From: Sandaracinus amylolyticus
GTDB lineage: Bacteria > Myxococcota_A > Polyangia > Polyangiales > Sandaracinaceae
Assembly (NCBI RefSeq): GCF_021631985.1
Contig: NZ_CP070225.1
Span: 10,168,001 to 10,232,000, forward strand
DNA: 64,000 nt
Reading direction: 5' to 3'
Under the pieces are notes generated by a model. It did no database searches. It was given only the letters and a program-made list of their open reading frames with translations, and had not been told where the DNA came from. Numbering within the stretch: position 1 is the first letter of the stretch; each line of letters opens with the position of its first letter. Position numbers and translations under genes: made by a program. This document shows positions 54,703 to 64,000 of this stretch, piece by piece.

Positions 54703-54924
54703 GCGAGCCACGCTCGCGCGATCACGGCCGCACCGCAAGCGATCCGCGGGGACTCGAGATCGCGCCGACGCGAAGCAACCCCACCACGAGCGGCCCGCTC
54801 GACACAGCTCGAACGAAACTGCTGTGAGCGCGAGCGCGCGCCGGCGCGCCCTTGCGCGAACGTGCACACCGAAGCCACACGGTGAGCACCTAGATCGTTC
54901 TGGAGATCGCGCCTCCGCAGGCGA

Positions 54925-56190
54925 TCACTCGCACGTCGAGCGCGGCACGCGACCTTCGCGGATCTGCAGGATCGGATGGCTGCGCACGTACGCGTTCTGC
55001 GGCAGCTCGGTCCAGCTCACTCCGTCGGTGCTGCGATAGAAGCGCTGCCGGTCGTACCACTGGTCCCAGCCGCCGTTCACCGCGACGAACGTCCCGTTCG
55101 CGCCGCGCGTCACCGCGCCGATCGTGATGCCCGCCGGCGAGAGCGGCGTCGACGTCCACGTCGCACCGTCGCGCGAGCGGAACACCCGACCGCCGCCCCA
55201 CACCATCAGCTCGCTGCCCGTCGACACCACGTCCGACGAGCCCACCGACGTGCCGAGCGAGCCTCCCGTCCACGTCGTCCCGCCATCGCGCGAGTGACAC
55301 ACGTCGCCGTTGCCGCCGACGATCACCATCGTGTCGCCGATCGTGCCGATGCCGCCGTCGTTCTGGATCGACGCGCCGCACGAGCCCGGGATCGAGCTCG
55401 GCCGCCACCACGTGCGACCGTCGTCGGAGCTCAGCGTCACGTCGCCGCCGTCGCCCACCAGCAGCAAGCGACCACCGCCCGCGCTCGACGCGCCGGCACG
55501 ACGCACGTTCCACCCTTCGAGCCGCGACGTGATCGGCGCGCTCCACGTCTCGCCGTCGTCCTCCGACACCCGCACGTCGTGCGCGCCGAGCAGCACGTGC
55601 TCGCCCTCGGTCGCGATGCCGCCGAACGTCGTGCCCTCGAGCGTGCGCTCCCAATTCACTCCGTCGCGGCTGCGCTCCACACCGCCCGCGGGGCCCCACC
55701 CGTACGTCGCGACGAACGTGCCGCCGCGCGTGTACACGATGCCCTTCGCGCGGCCCGGATGATGGTCGCAGTCGATGCCCTGGAAGCAGCGCAGCGAGTC
55801 GTCCATCGAGCGGTTCTCGATCCACGTGCGCCCGTCGTCGCACGAGATCGTCGTGCGACCGACGTAGCCCTGCGCGACGAAGATCGAGACCTCGTCGCCG
55901 CCACCCGTGCCCGCGTCGACGACCGGCGTGGTGCCCGCGTCGACCTGCGGCGTCGTGCCTCCGTCGTCGCGTGACATCGTGCCGCCGTCGCTCGGCAGAG
56001 GCGCCTCGCCACCATCCTCGATGCCGATCGACGTGCCCGCGTCGACGTCGAGATCCACGCGCGCATCGCGACGCGGATCGAGCTGCGGCCCGCTCCCGCC
56101 GAGCTCGCCCTCGCATGCGAGCGCGATGAGGGACCAGGTGAGGATCGAGGCGACGCTCACCACCATCGCGCGCGTGCTGGTTCGCTGCAT
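54925..56190 (-). CDS. Sialidase-like beta-propeller lipoprotein (BNR/Asp-box repeats)
   Basis: 421 residues from ATG 56190. The signal is VVSVASILTWSLIALAC. A linker of Asp-Gly-Gly-Thr repeats spans about residues 30-100. The rest contains repeated Asp-box motifs (SxDxGxTW): SCDDGRTWIEN, SRDGVNWERT, SEDDGETWSAP, SSDDGRTWWRP, SRDGGTTWTGG, SRDGATWTST and STDGVSWTEL. These seven units predict one seven-bladed propeller. No catalytic arginine triad of true sialidases could be placed, so an adhesion role is as likely as an enzymatic one. It is divergent from the lipid operon. Confidence 0.82.
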   Translation of the reverse strand: MQRTSTRAMVVSVASILTWSLIALACEGELGGSGPQLDPRRDARVDLDVDAGTSIGIEDGGEAPLPSDGGTMSRDDGGTTPQVDAGTTPVVDAGTGGGDEVSIFVAQGYVGRTTISCDDGRTWIENRSMDDSLRCFQGIDCDHHPGRAKGIVYTRGGTFVATYGWGPAGGVERSRDGVNWERTLEGTTFGGIATEGEHVLLGAHDVRVSEDDGETWSAPITSRLEGWNVRRAGASSAGGGRLLLVGDGGDVTLSSDDGRTWWRPSSIPGSCGASIQNDGGIGTIGDTMVIVGGNGDVCHSRDGGTTWTGGSLGTSVGSSDVVSTGSELMVWGGGRVFRSRDGATWTSTPLSPAGITIGAVTRGANGTFVAVNGGWDQWYDRQRFYRSTDGVSWTELPQNAYVRSHPILQIREGRVPRSTCE

Positions 56191-56240
56191 CGACGGTCGG
56201 TACCCCGAGGGGCCCCTCACGGCTCAACCGGGGACGCTTG

Positions 56241-56269
56241 TTGACTTTGGTTCGAGGGCCCACGATTCT
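56241..56269 (+). promoter_or_regulatory. Sigma-70-type promoter for the beta-oxidation operon
   Basis: TTGACT, 17-bp spacer, GATTCT, 109 bp ahead of the ATG at 56379. The leader is long enough to hold further control sites, but none is recognised. Confidence 0.5.
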
Positions 56270-56378
56270 TTCGCGCACGAAATATCGTCGCCCGAAACAC
56301 AGGGCGAAATGCCTGATCCGAGCGCGGACCTCGGGACCTGGTGGAGGAGGCCGCGACCGGGCGAGGAGGGAACGTTCG

Positions 56379-59300
56379 ATGTCGAAGGAGCTCCGGTTCG
56401 ACGGGAAGGTCGTCGTCGTCACGGGCGCGGGCAACGGGCTCGGGCGTTCGCACGCGCTGGAGTTCGCGCGACGCGGCGCGAAGGTCGTCGTGAACGACCT
56501 CGGTGGCTCGCACACCGGTGAGGGCGCGAGCCAGACCGCAGCGCAGAAGGTCGTCGACGAGATCGAGGCGGGAGGCGGCGAAGCCGTCGCCAACTACGAC
56601 TCGGTCGAGAACGGCGAGAACATCGTCAAGACCGCGATCGACACGTTCGGCCGCATCGACGTGCTGATCAACAACGCGGGCATCCTGCGCGACGTCTCGT
56701 TCGCGAAGATGACCGAGCAGGACTGGGACCTCGTCTATCGCGTGCACGTGAAGGGCGCCTTCAAGTGCACCCACGCGGCGTGGCCCTACATGCGCGATCA
56801 GAAGTTCGGCCGGATCATCATGACGGCGAGCGCCGCCGGCATCTACGGCAACTTCGGTCAGGCGAACTACGCGATGGCGAAGCTCGGATTGGCGGGCTTC
56901 GCCAACACGCTCGCGATCGAAGGGCGCAAGAACAACGTCATCGTCAACACGATCGCGCCGGTCGCGGGATCGCGCATGACCGAGACGGTGATGCCGCAGA
57001 ACCTGCTCGACGCGCTCAAGCCCGAGTACGTGACGGCGCTCGTCGTCGAGCTCTGCCACGAGTCGCAGGAGGACACCGGCGGCCTCTACGAGGTCGGCGG
57101 CGGCTTCTACGGCAAGCTCCGGTGGGAGCGCACGAAGGGCAAGCTGTTCCGCCTCGGACGCCCGGTGAAGGCCGAGGACGTGCACGAGTCGTGGGGCGAG
57201 ATCTCCAAGTTCGACGCGGACGCGACGCACCCGCCGCACATCGCGGGATCGCTCCAGCCGATCATGGACAACGTCGAGGCCGGCCCCAGCAAGGGTGGCA
57301 ATCAGTACATCGACGTCGATCAGGCGCTCGGATACGAGTTCCCGGAGATGAAGAGCGTCTATGACGAGCGCGATCTCGCGCTCTACGCGCTCGGCGTCGG
57401 CGCAGCGCGCGATCCCGACGACGATCGTGATCTGCAGCTCGTCTACGAGATGCACGGCAGTGGGTTCAAGCCGCTGCCGACGTACGGAGTCATCCCGGCG
57501 ATCAACTGCATCCTCACGATGGGCAAGGAGGGCAAGACCGCGCCGGGCATGAAGTACGGCCTCGATCGCGTGCTGCACGGCGAGCAGTACCTCGAGCTCG
57601 TGCGCCCGCTGCCCGCGAAGCAGAAGCTCGTCCACAAGGCGAAGATCAAGGACATCTGGGACAAGGGCAGCGACGGCGGCAAGAAGGGCGGCGCCGTCGT
57701 GATCACCGCGATCGAGAGCTACGACGAGGACGGCGATCTGCTGATCAAGAACGAGGTCAGCACGTTCGTCCGCGGCGCCGGCGGATGGGGCGGTGATCGC
57801 GGTCCGAGCGCGGAAGTGAACGTCGCGCCCGACCGCGCGCCCGACGCGCGCGTCGAGCAGAAGATCGACTCCAATCAGGCGCTGCTCTATCGATTGAGCG
57901 GAGACTGGAATCCGCTGCACGCCGACCCCGGGTTCGCGAAGGCGTTCGGGTTCGAGCGACCGATCCTCCACGGCCTCTGCACGTTCGGATATGCCGCGCG
58001 CCACGTGCTCCAGTCGTTCGCGAAGGATGGCGATCCTCGCTACTTCAAGAGCATCAAGGTGCGCTTCGCCGATCCGGTGCTGCCGGGCGAGACGGTGGTC
58101 ACCGAGATGTGGAAGGAGAGCGACACTCGCATCCTCTTCCGCGTGAAGGTGAAGGAGCGCGACAAGGTCGTGATCTCCAACGCCGCGATCGAGCTCTTCC
58201 CCGAGCTGCCGAAGGCGAAGGAGAAGAAGAAGCCCGCGGCCGCCGCGAGCGCGGGCGGCGGAGGGACGCCGATCCCGAATTCGAGCGACGTGTTCGCGGG
58301 AATCGCCGCGTTCGTCGCAAAGAAGGGCGCCGACGCGGTCAGTCAGGCGAAGACGATCTTCGCGTTCAAGCTCAAGAATCCGGACTCGGTATGGACTCTC
58401 GATCTGAAGAACGGGACTGGCTCCGTCGCGCAGGGTGAGAGCGTGCCCGCGGAGTGCACGTTCGAGATTACCGACGCGGACTTCATGGACATGGTCAGTG
58501 GCAAGGCCGACGCCATGAAGCTCTTCACGACTGGCAAGCTGAAGATCAGCGGCAACGTGATGGCTTCGCAGAAGCTCGGGCCGATCCTCAAGAACGTCGA
58601 CCCCAACGACGTGATGGCGGCCGCGAAGAAGCGCAGCGGTGGCGGCGGTGCCGAGGCCCCGAGCGCTGCGAGCGCGGCCCCGACCAGCGAAGACATCTTC
58701 GGCGGCATCACGCGCTACGTCGCGAAGAACGCGGACCTCGCGGCGAAGATCAAGACGGTCTTCGCGTTCAAGCTGAAGAACCCCGAGAGCGCCTGGACGA
58801 TCGATCTCAAGAACGGCAATGGCGCGGTCCTGAAGGGCGAGCCGATCCCCGCGGAGTGCACGCTGGAGATCAGCGACGCGGACTTCATGGACATGTGCAC
58901 CGGCAAGTCGGACGCGATGAAGCTGTTCACGACCGGCAAGCTGAAGATCAGCGGCAACGTCATGGCGTCGCAGAAGCTCGACTTCCTCAAGAAGGTCGAG
59001 CCGAAGGACGTCGAGGCCGCGATGAAGGCGCGCACCGGCGGCGGTGGCGCGAGCGCACCTGCAGCGGCTCCTGCGGCTGCGGCACCGGCGAAGAGCGCGC
59101 AGGCGCCCGCGATCATCGACGCGCTGAGCAAGCGAGTCGCGAGCAACGCGGGTCTGGTTCGGGAGGTCGGCTACGTCATCGAGCTCCGGGTGAAGGACCC
59201 GGAGAACGTCTGGACGATCGATCTCAAGAACGGCAGTGGCAGCGTCGTGAGCGGCGGCGGGAAGGGCGCCGACACGATCGTCACGATCAGCGACGCGGAT

Positions 59301-59420
59301 CTCGCGACCCTCGCGAGCGGCGCGACGAGCGCGCAGAAGCTCTATCAGCGCGGCGCGCTCCGCATCGACGGAGACGCGCACGTCGCGCAGCGACTCGGAT
59401 TCATGCAGAAGCTCTCGTGA
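56379..59420 (+). CDS. Multifunctional beta-oxidation protein (MFE-2/17-beta-HSD4-like): SDR, MaoC hydratase, three SCP2 domains
   Basis: 1,013 residues with a GAGGAGGGA ribosome binding site. Residues 1-300 are an SDR dehydrogenase: [15 protein letters not shown], Ser151 and Tyr164-xxx-Lys168 (YAMAK). Residues about 330-600 are a double hot-dog MaoC-type enoyl-CoA hydratase 2 with the signature [17 protein letters not shown] near 508. Three SCP2 sterol-carrier domains follow at about 635-737, 769-870 and 911-1013. The first two share [20 protein letters not shown] almost unchanged. Eukaryotic MFE-2 has one SCP2 domain. It converts trans-2-enoyl-CoA to 3-ketoacyl-CoA through the (R)-hydroxy intermediate, probably on branched or sterol-like chains. 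The thiolase gene 20 bp downstream completes the cycle. Confidence 0.93.
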   Translation: MSKELRFDGKVVVVTGAGNGLGRSHALEFARRGAKVVVNDLGGSHTGEGASQTAAQKVVDEIEAGGGEAVANYDSVENGENIVKTAIDTFGRIDVLINNAGILRDVSFAKMTEQDWDLVYRVHVKGAFKCTHAAWPYMRDQKFGRIIMTASAAGIYGNFGQANYAMAKLGLAGFANTLAIEGRKNNVIVNTIAPVAGSRMTETVMPQNLLDALKPEYVTALVVELCHESQEDTGGLYEVGGGFYGKLRWERTKGKLFRLGRPVKAEDVHESWGEISKFDADATHPPHIAGSLQPIMDNVEAGPSKGGNQYIDVDQALGYEFPEMKSVYDERDLALYALGVGAARDPDDDRDLQLVYEMHGSGFKPLPTYGVIPAINCILTMGKEGKTAPGMKYGLDRVLHGEQYLELVRPLPAKQKLVHKAKIKDIWDKGSDGGKKGGAVVITAIESYDEDGDLLIKNEVSTFVRGAGGWGGDRGPSAEVNVAPDRAPDARVEQKIDSNQALLYRLSGDWNPLHADPGFAKAFGFERPILHGLCTFGYAARHVLQSFAKDGDPRYFKSIKVRFADPVLPGETVVTEMWKESDTRILFRVKVKERDKVVISNAAIELFPELPKAKEKKKPAAAASAGGGGTPIPNSSDVFAGIAAFVAKKGADAVSQAKTIFAFKLKNPDSVWTLDLKNGTGSVAQGESVPAECTFEITDADFMDMVSGKADAMKLFTTGKLKISGNVMASQKLGPILKNVDPNDVMAAAKKRSGGGGAEAPSAASAAPTSEDIFGGITRYVAKNADLAAKIKTVFAFKLKNPESAWTIDLKNGNGAVLKGEPIPAECTLEISDADFMDMCTGKSDAMKLFTTGKLKISGNVMASQKLDFLKKVEPKDVEAAMKARTGGGGASAPAAAPAAAAPAKSAQAPAIIDALSKRVASNAGLVREVGYVIELRVKDPENVWTIDLKNGSGSVVSGGGKGADTIVTISDADLATLASGATSAQKLYQRGALRIDGDAHVAQRLGFMQKLS

Positions 59421-59440
59421 GCGCCAGAAGGAGTGTGACC

Positions 59441-60622
59441 ATGGGCCGCAAGGTGAATGTGATCGGCGTCGGCATGGTGAAGTTCCAGAAGCCCGGCGCG
59501 AGCGACGAGTACAACGTGATGGCCGCGGGCGCGATCCGCGCCGCGATGAAGGACGCAGGCGTGGAGTTCCGCGATCTCGAGCAGGCGTACGCGGGATACG
59601 TGTACGGCGACTCGACGTGTGGACAGCGCGCCGTCTACGAGGTCGGGCTCACCGGCATTCCGGTGTTCAACGTCAACAACAACTGCTCGACGGGCTCGAC
59701 CGCGCTGATGCTCGCGAAGCAGGCGATCGAGGGCGGCGTCGCGGAATGCGTGCTCGCCGTCGGCTTCGAGCAGATGGAGAAGGGCGCGCTCCAGGCGAAG
59801 TGGAACGACCGCACCAATCCGCTCGACAAGCACGCTGGGCTCATGAACGACGTGCAGGGATTCACGTCGGCGCCCGGCGCAGCGCAGATGTTCGGCGGGG
59901 CAGGGCGCGAATATCGGTGGAAGCACGGCACCAAGCGCGAGACGTTCGCGAAGATCGCGGAGAAGGCGCGCAAGCACGCGAGCAAGAATCCCTTCGCGCT
60001 CTTCCAGGAGACGTACTCGGTGGAAGAGATCCTCGCGTCGCCCGAGGTGTTCGACCCGCTGACGCGATATCAGTGCTGCCCTCCGACGTGCGGCGCGGCG
60101 GCGGCGATCCTCTGCAGTGAGGAGTTCGCCAAGAAGAAGGGAATCGGCAAGAGCGTGTACATCGCCGCGCAGGCGATGACGACCGACTATCCGTCGAGCT
60201 TCGGCGAAGAGTCGATGATCAAGATGGTCGGCTACGACATGACCAAGAACGCGGCGGCGAAGGTCTACGAGAAGTCGGGACTGGGCCCCTCGGACGTGCA
60301 GGTCGTCGAGCTGCACGACTGCTTCACCGCGAACGAGCTGCTCACGTACGAGGCGCTCGGCCTGTGCAAGGAAGGCGAAGCCGAGAAGTTCATCTGGGAC
60401 GAGGACAACACCTACGGCGGCAAGTTCGTCACGAATCCGTCGGGTGGTCTTCTGAGCAAGGGACATCCGCTGGGCGCGACCGGACTGGCGCAGTGCACCG
60501 AGCTGGTCTGGCAGCTGCGCGGTCAGGGCGACGCACGGCAGGTCCCGGGGGCTCGAGTGGCTCTGCAGCACAATCTCGGGCTCGGTGGGGCTTGTGTCGT
60601 GACGATGTATCGGATGGACTGA
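59441..60622 (+). CDS. SCP-x-type thiolase / acetyl-CoA acyltransferase
   Basis: 393 residues with AGAAGGAG before the ATG. It is a thiolase of the lipid-transfer (SCP-x) type: the nucleophilic Cys lies in [15 protein letters not shown], the second domain has [14 protein letters not shown], and the C-terminal motifs are [17 protein letters not shown] and GACVVTMY. It cleaves 3-ketoacyl-CoA with CoA to acetyl- or propionyl-CoA. In animals this domain is fused to SCP2; here the SCP2 domains are on the preceding protein, which supports joint work in one pathway. Followed directly by the structured element copy B. Confidence 0.92.
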   Translation: MGRKVNVIGVGMVKFQKPGASDEYNVMAAGAIRAAMKDAGVEFRDLEQAYAGYVYGDSTCGQRAVYEVGLTGIPVFNVNNNCSTGSTALMLAKQAIEGGVAECVLAVGFEQMEKGALQAKWNDRTNPLDKHAGLMNDVQGFTSAPGAAQMFGGAGREYRWKHGTKRETFAKIAEKARKHASKNPFALFQETYSVEEILASPEVFDPLTRYQCCPPTCGAAAAILCSEEFAKKKGIGKSVYIAAQAMTTDYPSSFGEESMIKMVGYDMTKNAAAKVYEKSGLGPSDVQVVELHDCFTANELLTYEALGLCKEGEAEKFIWDEDNTYGGKFVTNPSGGLLSKGHPLGATGLAQCTELVWQLRGQGDARQVPGARVALQHNLGLGGACVVTMYRMD

Positions 60623-60931
60623 TCGCCGCGCGGGGAGAGGCTTCGGCGGGGCGCGGGGGAGGGGGTCCTCACTAAGCCTCGCGGGGGCCACCTGCGGTGG
60701 TGGTGGCGACTGATGAGGTGGTGTCGGCGGCCGCGTGCGCTCTGCGCTCGCGGCCGCCTCGCATTCGGGGGCCGGGCGGAGGCTGGTGGGCCGCTGCGGA
60801 AGCGTTCGGACCCCCTCCCCCGCGCCCTGCTGGTGAGGTCTCGGCCGCGCGGGGAAGAGAGGGCGTCGCGGCTCTGGTGGGTGGGGGAGAGAGGTTCTCG
60901 CGGACGCGCTTTGCGCGTCCGCGAGAACCTC
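60621..60931. repeat. Structured intergenic element, copy B
   Basis: Starts at the thiolase stop codon with GATCGCCGCGCGGGG. It contains a 20-bp perfect long-range inverted repeat (60649-60668 with 60808-60827), a hairpin between its arms (60727-60740 with 60744-60757, one mismatch) and a 19-bp perfect hairpin with loop TTT (60891-60909 with 60913-60931). The unpaired parts resemble copy A at 15401-15713 read in reverse complement (for example CCAGCCTCCGC, CCGAATGCGAG and ACCACCTC), whereas the stems differ. The remaining gap (60932-61045) shows nothing recognisable. The whole interval from 60623 to 61082 has no gene. Confidence 0.85.
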
Positions 60932-61045
60932 GGGACGGCAGCGCGCTCCGCGCGGCTGGGGGCCGAATTGGATCGTGGACCTGCGACGAGCCTCGACTGA
61001 ACACGCGTGTTCATCAGCGGGATCGGAGTCGCGCGTCAGCCCAAC

Positions 61046-61075
61046 TTGAAAGCACGAGCTTGCGACGGCTAGCAT
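61046..61075 (+). promoter_or_regulatory. Promoter of the HD-Hsp90-like gene, leaderless arrangement
   Basis: TTGAAA, 18-bp spacer, TAGCAT, then 7 nt to the ATG at 61083. Transcription is expected to start at the initiation codon. Confidence 0.6.
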
Positions 61076-61082
61076 TCGGTTG

Positions 61083-63623
61083 ATGGAATTCCCGGCGCAC
61101 GTTCAGCGAACCCGTCTCTACCAACGCCTGAGCTCCGATACCGAGCTTCTCTCGGCCGCGCGTGGCCTGCGCACAAACGCGGCGGCTCTCGCTGAGACAA
61201 TCTCACGGTCCGTGCCCTCCTTCACTGACCATTCCGTGCGGCACATGGATGCGCTTTGGGCAATCGCCGACCGCGTGCTGGGCGAGTCGGAGACGGAGAG
61301 CTTGACGACGGCGGAGGCCTTCCTCCTTGTTACTGGTTTCTATTTGCACGATATCGGGATGGCATACGCGGCGAATCGAGAGGGTCTCGAACGACTCCGT
61401 GCGACGCCTCAGTACAAGAGTCTCTCGCGTATCGCGTCCGCTGCCGGAGTTGCCGACTCCGATGCATGGGCGCTATCGGCAACCGTAAGGAGCGTGCATG
61501 CTCGCGCCGCGGAGGAGTTCGCGACGCAGCACGTTCTGGGAGCCGATGTCTATCTCTTCGAGTCGCGTTCGATCCGCGAAGGGTGGGGACGTACCTGCGG
61601 TGAGATCGGCGCGAGTCATCACTGGGACATCGAGGTCGTCGACCAGCGGCTCGGCGCGATCGGCCGCGCGCCCTTGCCTGGGGGGAGATTCGCGGATCTC
61701 GGGTACGTTGCCTGCGTTCTGCGCATTGTCGACTACGCCCACATCAATCGCGAACGTGCTCCGGCCCTAGACCGTCTCTTCCGACTCGAACTTCCTGACG
61801 ATAGCCTGGTCCACTGGCTTGCTCAGGAGTCCATTGATGGGCCCGAACGTGAGAACCACGAGTTGGTCTATCGATCGGCGCAGCCTCTTGGGAGCGTCGA
61901 TGCATGGTGGCTCTACTTCGAGATGATGGCGGGGCTTGACGCTGAAATCAGAAAGGTCCGGAGATACCTAGAAGATCGTGTGCCGAGCCGAGGAAGGTTT
62001 ACGCTACAGGGCGTCCGAGGCGCAGCGAGCCCCGAGGATGCGTCGGTGTACATCCGAACGGCGGGCTTCATGCCGATCGAGGTGAATCTCCGCGCCGGGT
62101 CGATCGAGCGGTTGGTTCAGCTTCTTGCCGGCGAATCGCTGTACGGCCCGGACCCGATGGCGGCGGTCCGTGAGTTGGTCGCAAATGCCCGCGATGCTGT
62201 CATGCTGAAGGAGAGCGTTGCCGAACACGAAGCGGACCGCGTAATGCTCCATCTCCCGATTCGGGTCGCTTTGCGGTCCGGGAGTGCTGGGACTCCCGAT
62301 GTGCTTGAGGTGACCGACTGGGGCATTGGGATGAGCCGGAAGGTGATGACCGACTATCTCATCACCATCGCGTCGGATTACTGGGGCACTCAGTGCCTGA
62401 TGGATTTCCCCGACGCCATGGATCGCGGTTTCACGCCGGCCGGGAAGTTCGGCATCGGCTTCCTGTCGGTGTTCATGCTGGGAGATGCCGTCGCGGTTCA
62501 ATCGAACCGTGCGGGTTCCGAGCGGATGCAACTCTCTCTCCGCGGTCTTGGTCGCCGTGGACAGATCCAGACGTTGGCTTCCTTGACGGGTAGCGGGACC
62601 AGTGTGCGCGTTGAACTCAAAGCTGGCATGCGCGAGGCGCTTGCCGACCTCGAGAGCCTGCTTCGTGTATACGCTCCTGTGCTGCCGCATCCGATCGAGG
62701 TCGACGTTGATGGGCACAGGACGCGGATTGAACCTGGTTGGCTCCGACTCAAGGGTCCGGATGAGTTCCGGAGATGGGTCGTTGAGGCATCGCGTGTTCT
62801 TCGAAGAGACCCGTCGGGAGCCGATGGCCCGTGGACGTGGAGACATCGAAGCGAGAGAAATCCTGTTGAGTACTCGGAGTGGGGCGGCACTTGGCCCGAA
62901 TACGTAACCGCCGATGTGAGACTGCAGGCCTCTGAGATCGGCGAGAGCATCCTGTGCGTTCGCGGTCTGTCGCTACAGGTCCTGAGGACGCCCGGCTTCG
63001 TCGGCGTGATCGAAATGGACTCGGCTGTTCCGGACGCCGCGCGGCGGAGAGCGATCCGCGCTGATGTCTCTTCGATTCTCGAGTCCGCGCGCGAAGCGGT
63101 TCGCCCGAAAATGATCGCCCATATCGATCAAGTCTACCGTGACCAGTTGATGGTGGACTATGCGCAGTTCCTCGCTCAGGTCGTGGAGCTGTATGGCGAT
63201 GGCGTCGTGCGCGCCTCGCGCGTAACCTGGATTCACCAGATTCGCCTGCCCGGCAGCATCGAACTGGTGTCCGCAGATCAACTCTTCAGACAGCTGGTCG
63301 AGAGTCCGCGTGTGTTCGTCTCACAAGGCACAGGTCCATGGACTGCGATGCGCGAGATGGTGAGCATGGTCGATGGGCTGAAGTCGGGGGATCCCGCTGT
63401 GGTTCTCTCCGACACTCGTCTCGGTCGCGGGCCGCGCTACGCGACCAAGTTGCGCAAAGGACCGCTTATCGAGCTCTGGCCTGAAGTTCTGCAGGATCCT
63501 CTCTTCGCGCTGATGATCCGTCTCACTGCAGAGGCGTGGCAGGTCGGCGTGGAGACGCTCGTTGGTCAGGACGGCTGGCAACACAATCAAGAACGCGTTG
63601 TCGGGGCGTTCCGGCGCTCGTGA
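61083..63623 (+). CDS. HD domain plus Hsp90-like (GHKL) ATPase protein
   Basis: 846 residues. Residues 1-230 form an HD phosphohydrolase-type domain: His50 in FTDHSVRHMD, His89-Asp90 in FYLHDIGM, GASHHWD near 177-182 and Asp217 in LRIVDYAH. Residues about 325-620 are a Bergerat-fold ATPase: Glu364, Asn368 and Asp371 in AVRELVANARDAV, DWGIGMS (412-418) and GKFGIGFLSVFMLGD (454-468), which is close to the Hsp90 GQFGVGFYS motif. The last 220 residues show no known domain. There is no signal peptide. GC is lower than in the flanks and the gene has its own promoter, fitting recent acquisition. Such HD-Hsp90-like proteins occur in accessory regions and may serve in conflict with phages, but no activity is established here. 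Confidence 0.85.
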   Translation: MEFPAHVQRTRLYQRLSSDTELLSAARGLRTNAAALAETISRSVPSFTDHSVRHMDALWAIADRVLGESETESLTTAEAFLLVTGFYLHDIGMAYAANREGLERLRATPQYKSLSRIASAAGVADSDAWALSATVRSVHARAAEEFATQHVLGADVYLFESRSIREGWGRTCGEIGASHHWDIEVVDQRLGAIGRAPLPGGRFADLGYVACVLRIVDYAHINRERAPALDRLFRLELPDDSLVHWLAQESIDGPERENHELVYRSAQPLGSVDAWWLYFEMMAGLDAEIRKVRRYLEDRVPSRGRFTLQGVRGAASPEDASVYIRTAGFMPIEVNLRAGSIERLVQLLAGESLYGPDPMAAVRELVANARDAVMLKESVAEHEADRVMLHLPIRVALRSGSAGTPDVLEVTDWGIGMSRKVMTDYLITIASDYWGTQCLMDFPDAMDRGFTPAGKFGIGFLSVFMLGDAVAVQSNRAGSERMQLSLRGLGRRGQIQTLASLTGSGTSVRVELKAGMREALADLESLLRVYAPVLPHPIEVDVDGHRTRIEPGWLRLKGPDEFRRWVVEASRVLRRDPSGADGPWTWRHRSERNPVEYSEWGGTWPEYVTADVRLQASEIGESILCVRGLSLQVLRTPGFVGVIEMDSAVPDAARRRAIRADVSSILESAREAVRPKMIAHIDQVYRDQLMVDYAQFLAQVVELYGDGVVRASRVTWIHQIRLPGSIELVSADQLFRQLVESPRVFVSQGTGPWTAMREMVSMVDGLKSGDPAVVLSDTRLGRGPRYATKLRKGPLIELWPEVLQDPLFALMIRLTAEAWQVGVETLVGQDGWQHNQERVVGAFRRS

Positions 63624-63733
63624 TTCACGGGTATGCCTGAGCGGACACGCGCGGGCCGTGAAGACCCAGGCGCTGCGAAGTCAGAGGTGTGCCGCCGCTC
63701 GCGCTAGTTCAGCGAGTCCGAGTTGTTGCCGTG

Positions 63734-64000
63734 ATGACCTACGACGAATATCTCGCGCTCGAGTCGCGCAGTGACGTGAAGCACGAGTTCGTGCGCGGCG
63801 AGGTGTTCGCGATGGCGGGCGGAACGCCCGAGCACGCCGCGCTCTCGGCGGCGGTGATCGCCGGGCTCTCGGTCGCGCTGCGCGGGAAGCCGTGCCGCGT
63901 GTACTCGTCGGATCTCCGGGTGCGCGTGCGGGAGACCGATCTCGCGACGTATCCCGACGTCGCGGTGGTGTGCGGCGCGCTCGAGACCTCGCCCGACGAC
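63734..64000 (+). CDS. Uma2 family endonuclease-like protein (DUF820), 5' part
   Basis: The gene runs off the window; 89 residues are visible from ATG 63734, and an in-frame GTG at 63689 could be the true start. The beginning MTYDEYLALESRSDVKHEFV, then RGEVFAMAGGTPEHAALSAA, is the typical N-terminus of Uma2 proteins, and VYSSDLRVRV ... YPDVAVVCG is the PD-(D/E)xK core with the catalytic Asp in PDV. These small restriction-endonuclease-fold proteins are abundant in cyanobacteria and myxobacteria and their biological role is unclear. GC is back to the local high level here, so it may not belong with the HD-Hsp90-like gene. Confidence 0.85.
   Translation, partial: MTYDEYLALESRSDVKHEFVRGEVFAMAGGTPEHAALSAAVIAGLSVALRGKPCRVYSSDLRVRVRETDLATYPDVAVVCGALETSPDD

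Noticed and set aside
54925..56190. True sialidase.
   Set aside because: Asp-box repeats are clear, but the arginine triad and the catalytic Tyr/Glu pair could not be placed, so only the propeller fold is called.
60623..61082. tRNA or small protein gene in the 460-bp gap.
   Set aside because: No T-loop or acceptor-stem pattern and no ORF with a ribosome binding site and normal composition was found; the gap is explained by the structured repeat and a promoter.

Overview
The window reads as a chromosomal segment of a high-GC Gram-negative bacterium, most likely a myxobacterium of the Sandaracinus type. This is inferred from the very strong G/C bias at third codon positions, two eukaryote-like Ser/Thr protein kinases, about a dozen lipoproteins with Asp/Gly-rich linkers behind the lipidated Cys, Cys-rich repeats typical of myxobacterial surface proteins, VWA and beta-propeller lipoproteins, and a multifunctional beta-oxidation protein ending in SCP2 domains. 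No rRNA, tRNA, CRISPR array or transposase was recognised.

Layout. 0-8 kb: 3' end of a P-domain protein, 6-phosphofructokinase, a GNAT acetyltransferase, a VanW protein, a flippase-like membrane protein, fructose-1,6-bisphosphatase and a LuxR-type response regulator. 8-16 kb: a trypsin/PDZ protease, a Ser/Thr kinase, an IgGFc-binding-like lipoprotein and a repeat-companion-domain protein. 15.7-25 kb: envelope genes (M23 peptidase, VWA lipoprotein, CPBP protease, TPR lipoprotein, TfoX-like protein, coiled-coil/barrel protein). 25-33 kb: VOC enzyme, trpS, small lipoproteins, a second Ser/Thr kinase and an ABC1/UbiB-type kinase. 33.3-41.4 kb: a visibly lower-GC island with a 2,161-residue SpvB/RHS protein and an abutting small ORF that is a candidate immunity gene. 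42.4-46.6 kb: a tightly packed four-gene operon of zinc-ribbon pseudokinase, two VWA proteins and a divergent adenylosuccinate-synthetase-like enzyme. 46.6-56.2 kb: beta-propeller lipoproteins, a trypsin-like protease, an FMN oxidoreductase-like protein, a CehA-type hydrolase and a DUF2238 membrane protein. 56.4-60.6 kb: a two-gene lipid operon (MFE-2-like protein and SCP-x-type thiolase). 61-64 kb: an HD plus Hsp90-like ATPase protein, then the start of a Uma2-family nuclease gene.

Two genome-scale patterns stand out. Several families of hairpin-rich repeats sit directly behind stop codons in a constant orientation relative to the preceding gene. One family (15.4 and 60.6 kb) keeps its stems while the stem sequences differ between copies. 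Many genes without a ribosome binding site have a TAnnnT box ending 6-9 nt before the start codon, which suggests leaderless transcription. The best candidates for an undescribed system are the pseudokinase/VWA/VWA/PurA-like operon, the RHS toxin-immunity pair, and the HD-Hsp90-like protein.
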